Shown here: positions 34,718 to 42,090 of the stretch, piece by piece
How the letters are laid out: the number at the start of each line of letters is the position of its first letter
Numbering within the stretch: the first letter of the stretch is position 1
Source: CAZMSQ01 sp964569025
GTDB taxonomy: Bacteria > Bacteroidota > Bacteroidia > Chitinophagales > Saprospiraceae
Length of the DNA stretch: 64,000 nt
Direction: 5' to 3'
Assembly: GCA_964569025.1 (NCBI GenBank)
Contig: CAZMSQ010000002.1
Location: 1 to 64,000, forward strand
Notes under the pieces: model-generated
The model's input: the letters and a program-made list of their open reading frames with translations, nothing else
Told to the model about the DNA's origin: nothing
Database searches by the model: none
Made by a program: the position numbers and the translations under genes

Positions 34718-35242
34718 TTATTCGACTCCAAGTTTTGCTTTCACCAATGGAAGCACATCCTCAGAATCCTGAGCAAAAAGCACTCCGTTCATGACGCTGG
34801 TATCAAATATCATGAGGAATCCATTTTCAGCGGCGACGCTTTTCACAGCAGTATCTACTTTCATCAGAATTGGTGACAGCAATTCCTGACGCTTTTGAGC
34901 CAGCTCGGCCTGAAGTTGCTTTTCGTATTGGACAATTTCCTGATTCATAGCTTGCAGTTCAGCTTCCATTTCGGAAGACTGGATCTGATTCAGCGTCCCG
35001 GATTGGCGGGCCTGCTGATAGGCTTTTACCTTTTCATCAAGCACTTTTATCATTTCTTCTCCTTTAGCAAGGCCCTTATCGCGCAGAGCGGCAAGTTCTT
35101 GATCGGCAGCTTCGCGTTCAGGCATCATTTCGAGCAGATTGCCGAGGTTGAGGTGACCATATTGCTGGGCGAATCCATTGACAGGGCCTAGGAGAAAAAC
35201 AGCAATTGCAAAGCTGCATAGGGTGTGCATCAGATAGTTCAT
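34718..35242 (-). CDS. OmpH/Skp family periplasmic chaperone
   Basis: A 174-residue protein with a signal peptide followed by YGHLNLGNLLEMMPE, the usual strand-forming start of OmpH/Skp. Next comes a long charged coiled coil (residues about 45-125), and then SAAENGF-like AVAENGFLMIFDTS, the second half of the trimerisation core. It would bind unfolded outer-membrane proteins in the periplasm. The putative outer-membrane protein gene follows directly, which suits that role. Confidence 0.86.
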   Translation of the reverse strand: MNYLMHTLCSFAIAVFLLGPVNGFAQQYGHLNLGNLLEMMPEREAADQELAALRDKGLAKGEEMIKVLDEKVKAYQQARQSGTLNQIQSSEMEAELQAMNQEIVQYEKQLQAELAQKRQELLSPILMKVDTAVKSVAAENGFLMIFDTSVMNGVLFAQDSEDVLPLVKAKLGVE

Positions 35243-35302
35243 ACGATGAGTTTTCTGGCTTTCGTCTAAAAAGCCGTGTTGAGTTTCACCTTAATGGCGG
35301 TT

Positions 35303-35530
35303 TTACGAATCTTTCTTTTCTTCTTCAAGTTTTTTCTTGTCGGCCTCTTTCATTCCCTCTTTAATTTCGCTTTCGAGCGTTGCCCGCGCGTTGTTGAACT
35401 CTCTGATACCTTTTCCAAGGCCACGCATGAGTTCCGGAATTTTGCGACCGCCAAAAAGCAGAACGACGACGGCGAGAATGAGTACGACTTCGTATCCGCC
35501 AAGGCTAAAAATGAGATAGACAGGTTTCAT
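35303..35530 (-). CDS. tatA: Twin-arginine translocase subunit TatA/TatE
   Basis: A 75-residue protein with one N-terminal helix (YEVVLILAVVVLLFGG), the hinge FGGRKIPELMRGLGKGIREF typical of TatA/E, and a lysine/glutamate-rich tail. TatA multimers form the passage for folded proteins with twin-arginine signals. tatC is not adjacent, as is common in Bacteroidota. Confidence 0.92.
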   Translation of the reverse strand: MKPVYLIFSLGGYEVVLILAVVVLLFGGRKIPELMRGLGKGIREFNNARATLESEIKEGMKEADKKKLEEEKKDS

Positions 35531-35630
35531 GTTCAGTCAGTTGAATTGTGAGTCAGGCTTTTCGCTTGTGTGACAAACGGAGTAATGACATTGTTTATTG
35601 ATTGAATGAAAGAAAGCGATGTGTGGGAAA

Positions 35631-36611
35631 TTATTTTTTCAGCCCGATTTCGCGCAGTCGTTCATTCAGGTATTCACCAGCAGTAATTGGAGCCCAGGCC
35701 GGGGGGTGGTTTTCGTCAACGCACCCGGGGAGGCAGGTGAGATCCATATTGCTGCGGGGGTGCATAAAAAATGGAATTGAAAGTCTGGGTTTATGCCATT
35801 CATCACGGGGCGGATTTGCAACCCTGTGGGTTGTTGAGCAGAGATAATTGTTGGTCAGGCGCTGCAGCATATCTCCAACATTCACCACTATTTCATTTTC
35901 CTCTGGAATCACAGGCAGCCACATCCCGTCTTTTCCCAAAATTTGAAGCCCTCCGGCTGAGGCCCCAACCAGCAGGGTGATGAGGTTGATATCTTCGTGT
36001 TGTTCAGCCCTGATGGCAGATGCTGGCTCCCGGGTGATTGGGGGGTAGTGAATGGCTCTCAGGATGCTGTTTCCGCGGTCTACTTTTTCTTCAAAGAAAT
36101 TAACGGGCAAATTGAGATATAAAGCAATGGCGCTCAACAGTTTTCGTCCTACTTGCTCGAATGATTGGTACAACCGGGCTCCGAGTTCCGAAAGCTCTGG
36201 AACTTCTGTAACGACTACATTTGAAGGATATTCAGAAGGGTCTCCACCCGGGGGCGGTGAATCCTGACCGATTTGAAAAAACTCCTTCAGATCAGCAACA
36301 TCTGACTGGCGGGCATGCTCTTTTCCGAATGAAGTATAGCCTCTCTGACCGGCGAGTCCTGGAATTTCATAATTCCATTTTATGGCTTCGGGCAGGCCAA
36401 AAAACCGATTGGAGGCTTCATAGAATGCATCAATCAGTGAAGTATCAACTCCGTGATTGACAATCCCTACAAATCCGACTTCCCGAAATGCATTGCCCAG
36501 TGCTTTGACGAACGGAGAATTTCCATCGGCACCAGTACTATCGTACTGATGCAAGTCCACAACTGGTATGGCTCTGTGATTCACCATGTTTTGCCTGTTA
36601 GCCTCTTTCAT
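35631..36611 (-). CDS. Isopenicillin N synthase-like 2-oxoglutarate/Fe(II) oxygenase
   Basis: A 326-residue non-heme iron oxygenase. Iron ligands are seen in AEQHEDINLITLLVG (H-x-D) and STTHRVANPP (second H), with the carboxylate-binding R-x-S in KPRLSIPFF. The N-terminal IPVVDLHQYDS, FREVGFVGIVNHGVD and FFGLPEAIKW are the DIOX_N region. The substrate is unknown; plant-like and bacterial members act on small molecules. Starts at 36611 and 36587 are both possible. It is divergent from the class II aldolase-like gene. Confidence 0.9.
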   Translation of the reverse strand: MKEANRQNMVNHRAIPVVDLHQYDSTGADGNSPFVKALGNAFREVGFVGIVNHGVDTSLIDAFYEASNRFFGLPEAIKWNYEIPGLAGQRGYTSFGKEHARQSDVADLKEFFQIGQDSPPPGGDPSEYPSNVVVTEVPELSELGARLYQSFEQVGRKLLSAIALYLNLPVNFFEEKVDRGNSILRAIHYPPITREPASAIRAEQHEDINLITLLVGASAGGLQILGKDGMWLPVIPEENEIVVNVGDMLQRLTNNYLCSTTHRVANPPRDEWHKPRLSIPFFMHPRSNMDLTCLPGCVDENHPPAWAPITAGEYLNERLREIGLKK

Positions 36612-36735
36612 GAAACACCCAAACGAAAAAAGTCGTTCAGTTCATTCACGCTGTACCCCTGACCAAGGCCATTGCAAGAGGATATTTTTCAAATCCGAAA
36701 GATACTGTAAATTGGGACAACTCACACAATCTGCT

Positions 36736-37407
36736 GTGCACGAAGAAGGCTACATAAAATTTGATGCTCGCTGGGAGCAGACCCCACCTCTTGTGGGAGT
36801 CTACCCGAAGGAATTATTGGACTGGCGAAACCGTCTTTTTGTTCACGGTCTCATTGGCATGCTTCCTGACGGAATTGGGTATGGCAATGTTTCAGAGCGA
36901 TTGAGGGGTGATACTTTTCTGATTACCGGGTCTGCCACTGGGGGAGTCTCTGAATTGACAACAGAACATCTTGCAATGGTAGAAGACGCTGATGCTTCGG
37001 CCAATACGGTGATTTGTAAGGGGCCGGTCGTGGCATCTTCAGAGAGCATGAGTCATGACGCCATTTATCGGGCCACTCCCGCAATCCGGGCGGTCATGCA
37101 CATTCACCATCTCGGAATGTGGAGATACTGGAAGGGCAGACTCCCGACAACACCTGATGAAGCTCGGTATGGTACGCCACAGATGGCAACTGCTCTGCTG
37201 GAATGTGCCAGACCACTTGCGGTTCAATCGTATGGGTTGATTGTTATGGGGGGGCATAGAGAGGGTTTGATTGCATTTGGACCATCTCATGAGATTGCTG
37301 GTCGCTGTCTGATGGCCCATTATGACGCCATACCAGAGAAATTTACTTTGCAGGGGGCCGGGTATGTGGAAGGGCCATCTGACGGAGAAAACCCAGATGC
37401 GTGTTGA
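36736..37407 (+). CDS. Class II aldolase/adducin family protein
   Basis: A protein of about 223 residues with a class II aldolase fold. AVMHIHHLGMWRYW has the H-x-H zinc motif of this family, YGNVSERLRGDTFLITGSATGG is the phosphate-binding start, and GLIVMGGHREGLIAFG provides the third histidine. A GTG at 36736 (VHEEGYIKFDARWE) gives the family-like N-terminus. The open frame extends upstream to ATGs at 36586 and 36610, but these overlap the divergent oxygenase gene and add sequence without family likeness. Substrate unknown; L-fuculose/L-ribulose phosphate-type sugars or methylthioribulose phosphate are typical for the family. Confidence 0.75.
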   Translation: MHEEGYIKFDARWEQTPPLVGVYPKELLDWRNRLFVHGLIGMLPDGIGYGNVSERLRGDTFLITGSATGGVSELTTEHLAMVEDADASANTVICKGPVVASSESMSHDAIYRATPAIRAVMHIHHLGMWRYWKGRLPTTPDEARYGTPQMATALLECARPLAVQSYGLIVMGGHREGLIAFGPSHEIAGRCLMAHYDAIPEKFTLQGAGYVEGPSDGENPDAC

Positions 37408-37480
37408 ACATTTGGTGAATTGTAAGTACCTTTCGGATACAGAGCCGAATAAGTTCTGATTACATATTAACTCGTCAGTC

Positions 37481-38044
37481 ATGGAATTTGTCTTGCCACT
37501 CAATTTCAATGAGCAGGACCTCATCAGCGCTTGTGTCAGGCAGGAGAGGTGGGCTCAGAAGATGTTGTATGAAGAGCATTATGCCTTGCTGATGAGGGTG
37601 TGTCTGAGATACGCAAAGGACGAGGGTGAGGCGTTCGACTTGTTGCACGATGGATTTCTGAAAATTCTTGGGAATATTCACAAATATCAGGTTGGTACTT
37701 CGCTGGGTGCATGGATGCGTCGAATCATTGTGAATACCTGCATAGATCACTACCGCAGGGAACTGCGTCGGCGGACTGAAGATTTGGAACAGGCTTTTGA
37801 CTTGAGCAATGAAGAGGCTGACGCAATCAGTCAGATGTCGGAACAGGAAATTCTCGCTTCTGTCCAGTCTCTTTCTCCGGTCTATCGATTGGTTTTCAAT
37901 ATGTACGTGGTCGAAGGGTATTCACATCGGGAGATTTCCGAACAGTTAGGCATTACGGAGTCAACATCCAGATCAAATCTTGTGAAAGCCAGGTTGAAGT
38001 TGAAGCAATTATTGACAGAAAAACAGGTCAGTCATGGCTTCTGA
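37481..38044 (+). CDS. ECF-type RNA polymerase sigma factor
   Basis: A 187-residue sigma-70 family factor with only regions 2 and 4. Region 2 runs from LYEEHYALLMRVCLRYAKD through EAFDLLHDGFLKIL (core RNA polymerase binding) to LGAWMRRIIVNTCIDHYRRE (-10 recognition). Region 4 is SLSPVYRLVFNMYVVEGYSHREISEQLGITESTSRSNL in part, a helix-turn-helix for the -35 region. The last 11 bases overlap the start of the next gene, so the sigma factor is translated together with its likely membrane partner. Confidence 0.92.
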   Translation: MEFVLPLNFNEQDLISACVRQERWAQKMLYEEHYALLMRVCLRYAKDEGEAFDLLHDGFLKILGNIHKYQVGTSLGAWMRRIIVNTCIDHYRRELRRRTEDLEQAFDLSNEEADAISQMSEQEILASVQSLSPVYRLVFNMYVVEGYSHREISEQLGITESTSRSNLVKARLKLKQLLTEKQVSHGF

Positions 38045-39566
38045 GCGGTTTGAGCAGGACATACGTAAGAAACTCAATCAAGTGAGAGTCCCAGACGCTG
38101 ACAGGTGGGAAATCTTGTCTGCCCGATTGGGTCAGCAGGATATATCTGGTCAGTTTGATCAGATGCTTGAAGCAGGCCTTTCAACAGTGAGTGCCGGGAA
38201 TTCTGGTGAGTTGTGGGAGCGTATTGAAAGTAGCCTCGATGTAGCACCGCAGAAATCTTCTGATACATTTGATGATCTGGTTGCCGAAAAGTTGATGAAT
38301 GCCCCAATGGGTGGGTCAGCCTACACATGGGCCAGAATGGAGGAGATGCTGCAATTATTTGCATCCAGAGTAACGGATACATTGAGGATTAAATTCATGG
38401 AAGGAGCTCTGCTTCTTTTGCTATTCTGGATGGCATGGCAATGGACACCATGCTACCGTACAGCCGATGAGCAGCTTGCTGCCGCCATTATACCACAGAG
38501 TGATTTGCAGTTTTCGGATTTCTCGTCCTTGGCGGCTGACCGAGAATTTTCCGCAATGATTCAGCAATCAGACAATGATCATTTTCCGAAATTGACCGAG
38601 CAGGGTGAAGAAAGCACACAGAAAGGCGCACAAACAAAGACAGGGGGTAGTAATCGAGCCCGCCTGATTCAGTCATTACCGCTGACTGGTCTTCCTTTTG
38701 TTTCAGGATCTCAAGACAATGGGTTCTCCAATTTTGTGACTGTTGCTGAGTATTCTTCTGACCGGCAGGTTTCAGACATTCAAACAATTGATCTTCCAGC
38801 CCCTTCAATCAGTTCCGATCCATTACTACCGGTTCTTCCCTCACCTTCGGTTCCTGAGTCTGAAAGATCCATGTGTTTGGGAATTTTTTCTTCAGTGGAT
38901 TATAATTTCATCAAAAGTCCCTTTGATCGGGATTTACTGAGTCAACCATACCGAAGGTACAGAGTCGGTTTCGGTGGCGGATTACAGGTGGCCTTTCTGA
39001 AAAACTCATGGGAAATTGCCACAGCTCTGGGGTATTCTGTGAAGTCCTATGCACCACGACACATTGAGGAAGTTTTGGGAAATCCTAATGGCGATAGCTA
39101 TACGGATGCTCTGAGGGAGATCGAACTGAGTGTCATGACCCTGCCATTGCATGTGAAATACAAGTTTGTCAGATCGGGCCGTTGGTCAGCGTATTTGCTG
39201 GGGGGCGGGGCACTTCACCTTGTCATGACCTCAGGATATGATCGATCCCAACCCATTGCAGATAACAGTTTTCTTCCTCCGAGTTTTGCCCCGGAGGCAC
39301 TGAACATTCCGGACCAGTTTCCTGAGGCTTCAGTCATCAGTCAGAAATCTTACGACCAGGGATTATTCGAAGGTGGGAATCTTGAAGACAACACCATGCT
39401 TACCTTGAATGCCGGATTAGGTGTCGAGTATATGGCGAATCCCCGGATCGGTCTTTTTGGTGAGCCATTTTACCAGCAGTTGCTTTCTGGAAATCAGTTT
39501 GGTCCTACCCGGGATCGGATCAGCACATTTTCAATACAGTTAGGGCTTCGGGTTCACATTCCATGA
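38034..39566 (+). CDS. Membrane protein with repeated cytoplasmic region, one helix and C-terminal beta-barrel; partner of the ECF sigma factor
   Basis: A 510-residue protein of unusual make-up. Residues 1-110 contain three copies of a repeat of about 28 residues at 6-32, 41-68 and 79-106, each with the pattern F(D/E)xx(I/L/V) ... L ... W(E/A)xIExxL: FEQDIRKKL/RWEILSARL, FDQMLEAGL/LWERIESSL, FDDLVAEKL/TWARMEEML. One helix follows (about 122-137, MEGALLLLLFWMAWQW), then a polar linker of about 140 residues. The C-terminal 220 residues resemble an outer-membrane beta-barrel domain (SMCLGIFSSVDYN ... FSIQLGLRVHIP). Because it overlaps the sigma gene, the N-terminal part probably acts as anti-sigma factor (inference). 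How one chain spans both membranes is unclear. Confidence 0.65.
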   Translation: MASERFEQDIRKKLNQVRVPDADRWEILSARLGQQDISGQFDQMLEAGLSTVSAGNSGELWERIESSLDVAPQKSSDTFDDLVAEKLMNAPMGGSAYTWARMEEMLQLFASRVTDTLRIKFMEGALLLLLFWMAWQWTPCYRTADEQLAAAIIPQSDLQFSDFSSLAADREFSAMIQQSDNDHFPKLTEQGEESTQKGAQTKTGGSNRARLIQSLPLTGLPFVSGSQDNGFSNFVTVAEYSSDRQVSDIQTIDLPAPSISSDPLLPVLPSPSVPESERSMCLGIFSSVDYNFIKSPFDRDLLSQPYRRYRVGFGGGLQVAFLKNSWEIATALGYSVKSYAPRHIEEVLGNPNGDSYTDALREIELSVMTLPLHVKYKFVRSGRWSAYLLGGGALHLVMTSGYDRSQPIADNSFLPPSFAPEALNIPDQFPEASVISQKSYDQGLFEGGNLEDNTMLTLNAGLGVEYMANPRIGLFGEPFYQQLLSGNQFGPTRDRISTFSIQLGLRVHIP

Positions 39567-39601
39567 TTGAGACCATCTTTTTCATTCCTTTTCTACCCAT
39601 C

Positions 39602-40414
39602 TTATTGATGTGAAGCGAGTTTTTGGCCAAGTTCGTTGCTGACCAGCCAGTGCTTTCCGGGCATTTCGAGAAGGGATGCAAAAGGGTGCATATTGTTTAC
39701 GAATGCGCGCAGTTCCTTAATAGGAACGATGGGGTCCCGTCGGCCGCCAATTACCAAAAGCGTTGGATTTTTGGCAGTTTGTGCAGCCAGGTAGAGTGCG
39801 TGGGGATGAACCTGAAATTTACCTGATGAGGACCAGATTCGGAATGCACGGGAACGTTCTTCGGGATTCGACAGATATCTTCTGAAAAATTTAAGGGAGT
39901 GGGAATTGATCCAATGAACGGCATGTAGTATCTGCAGTAGTGAAAGAATTTTTTCTGGGTACCGGTCAATCAGGGCCATCCCCCTGTTTAGAGCCCATGC
40001 AGGAAATCGCTCAAAGCGAGACAACCATGAGGTTCGGATTCCATCGGGCGCGATGAGGATGAGTTTCTTGTAAGCGGCGGGGTTTCTTACAAACATGGCC
40101 ATCGCGACGCGACCACCCAGACTGTGTCCTGCAAGAGTATTCACCGATCTGTTTTCTTTTTTTTCGATGCGCGAAATGAGTTGAGCGACATCTTCCGGGC
40201 TGAATGATTCTTCCTGCCAGCGGGTTGTGCCATGCCAGGGGAGGTCAGGAGCATATATGGTATAGTCGTGCTCCATCGGTTGCGCCATTTGTTCGAACAA
40301 GGCTCCATTGTCAGCAAAGCCGTGGAAAGCTACCAAGAGGGAATTCCCGTGGCCGAACTTTCGACACGCCCAGGTTCCTCCAGATGTGCAGAAGTCTGAG
40401 TATTCTGCCTTCAT
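39602..40414 (-). CDS. Alpha/beta hydrolase
   Basis: A 270-residue alpha/beta hydrolase. VAFHGFADNGALFEQM is the HG oxyanion region, LAGHSLGGRVAMAM the nucleophile elbow with serine, VIGGRRDPIVPI the acid region and MPGKHWLVSNE the histidine region. The first ATG overlaps the stop of the ViaA-like gene by 4 bp (ATGA), so they are translationally coupled. It lacks a signal peptide. Substrate unknown. Confidence 0.86.
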   Translation of the reverse strand: MKAEYSDFCTSGGTWACRKFGHGNSLLVAFHGFADNGALFEQMAQPMEHDYTIYAPDLPWHGTTRWQEESFSPEDVAQLISRIEKKENRSVNTLAGHSLGGRVAMAMFVRNPAAYKKLILIAPDGIRTSWLSRFERFPAWALNRGMALIDRYPEKILSLLQILHAVHWINSHSLKFFRRYLSNPEERSRAFRIWSSSGKFQVHPHALYLAAQTAKNPTLLVIGGRRDPIVPIKELRAFVNNMHPFASLLEMPGKHWLVSNELGQKLASHQ

Positions 40415-42033
40415 CGGATTTCTTCGAGTGAACGCCTCAATTCTCTGACGATTCCTTTACCTTCCGGATCGTAGACCCAGTTGGTGTCGAATGCTTCCAG
40501 AATTTTCCGGTTTGGCCGTTGAGAAAGCGTGAGGCTGTGAAAACGGGTCCCGCGACTATGCCGCGCTTTATGCACTTGTTGCAAAGTATCCCGGTCGACA
40601 CGGTACATGATAAAATCAGACACCATGAGAATATCGGCCTCGTGGTAATCCTGATTTTCGAGCTGCCGAAGGGCTTCATTCAGTGCCAGAGATATATCCG
40701 TACCTCCGTGAAAGGACATTCGGAGGAATGCTGCAATTTGGTCAATAGAGTCGGCAATAGAATGTAAATCAAGCGTTTTTACGCCAGCAGAAAAATTGAT
40801 GAGAAAAGCTTTTCTGTTTTCACGGGCAGCCATTTTGAGAATGCCCATGCTCATAACTTTTGCGATTTGTTCGGGTTTTCCGGCCATTGATTCGGAGGTA
40901 TCTACGCAGAGAATAAACGGCCCTTTTTCCTTTTGTCTGACCTTTCTGTTGACTTCTACCTCTGTATGCTTGCTGGTCACGAGTCGGCGGTCTTCGTATT
41001 GAAAGGTAAGCAAACGCCTGTTTGCATATTTGTGGAGGAAGAGCCACTCTGTATCATCATCACCGAGCAAGCCTGCCTCTGCACTGAGCAGATTATTCAG
41101 GTCATCGCTTTCTTCAACACCCACCAATTCTGCTTTCTGGAGGGGATCACTGATCCATTCCTGTCTGGAAATGGTTTTTTCAAATTGCTCTTCCTCTATT
41201 TCCAGCTCTGCTTCCCGCATTTGACCAAGCAGGTCGGCCAGTTCGCGGATGGACGATTCATTTTGAAGGAATTCATGATATTGGCGGACAATATCAAACG
41301 ACGTATCCTTCCACAGCGCTCTTGAGAGGTCCCAATACCTGCCCATATACTCAGAAAATGGCGACACGAGTTCTACGAGGCGCTGGTATTCTTCCACTTT
41401 TGCTGCGGTCAGGCTTGTGTATTCTTCGATTTCACGCTGGAGGGTGTTGAGTTGAAAATCGAGAATACGCGCATGTAAAAGGGCATCCCATTTGGCCAGC
41501 AAGTCGTGAAGCAAGCGATCGACTTCTCTCAACCCTTCAGCAGATAGGTTTTCTGGTGATCTGTGCAATAACAGACCTTTGAACTTAGCCGAGTAAAAGC
41601 TGCTGTCAAGCTGCTCTTTAGGATAGAGGTTGCGTACTGTATTCAGTAGCACTGGCCATCGCTCAGCAACTGCCTTCACAGGTGTCACTGACCACTGCTC
41701 CAGTCGGCGGATTTCATCTTCGTAGGGGTTTTTGACCCGGCTTTTAGTCCAGGATTTTCTGAGCCACCGAAGGGTGTCAATGACGACTTGTCGTGTAATT
41801 TGTTCATTACCGGCACACAGCGAGAGAAGGCCCTGTATTCCTGTCAGTTGATCGATGGCCTGAGTGAAGTATCGGAGATAAGTGTTATCCAACTCCGCCG
41901 GCTCTTCAACAACGCTTTGTTCGAGTTTTTGACGAAGGTAAGTGACGAGATAGGTACGCATCTTCCGGTCCAAAATTTGTCCGAAAGCGATGAATCGCTC
42001 GTATTCTTGCTCCAGCAGGTTTGATGAATTCAC
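40411..42033 (-). CDS. ViaA-like VWA domain protein
   Basis: A 540-residue protein. The C-terminal half (about 370-530) is a VWA domain with an intact MIDAS site: PFILCVDTSESMAGKPEQIA (D-x-S-x-S), FHGGTDISLALNEAL (threonine/aspartate) and DILMVSDFIMY (aspartate). The helical N-terminal half has GRYWDLSRALWKDTSF and YHEFLQNESSIRELADLLG, which resemble E. coli ViaA at the same place. In Enterobacteria ViaA works with the MoxR AAA+ ATPase RavA. No MoxR gene lies next to this gene or elsewhere in the window; it is instead joined to an alpha/beta hydrolase. Confidence 0.82.
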   Translation of the reverse strand: MNSSNLLEQEYERFIAFGQILDRKMRTYLVTYLRQKLEQSVVEEPAELDNTYLRYFTQAIDQLTGIQGLLSLCAGNEQITRQVVIDTLRWLRKSWTKSRVKNPYEDEIRRLEQWSVTPVKAVAERWPVLLNTVRNLYPKEQLDSSFYSAKFKGLLLHRSPENLSAEGLREVDRLLHDLLAKWDALLHARILDFQLNTLQREIEEYTSLTAAKVEEYQRLVELVSPFSEYMGRYWDLSRALWKDTSFDIVRQYHEFLQNESSIRELADLLGQMREAELEIEEEQFEKTISRQEWISDPLQKAELVGVEESDDLNNLLSAEAGLLGDDDTEWLFLHKYANRRLLTFQYEDRRLVTSKHTEVEVNRKVRQKEKGPFILCVDTSESMAGKPEQIAKVMSMGILKMAARENRKAFLINFSAGVKTLDLHSIADSIDQIAAFLRMSFHGGTDISLALNEALRQLENQDYHEADILMVSDFIMYRVDRDTLQQVHKARHSRGTRFHSLTLSQRPNRKILEAFDTNWVYDPEGKGIVRELRRSLEEIR

Positions 42034-42090
42034 AACTCTTCCGTTCTGGTTTCCACAAATTGGGTGGTGTAAGGGGAAGGATTTTTGCCT

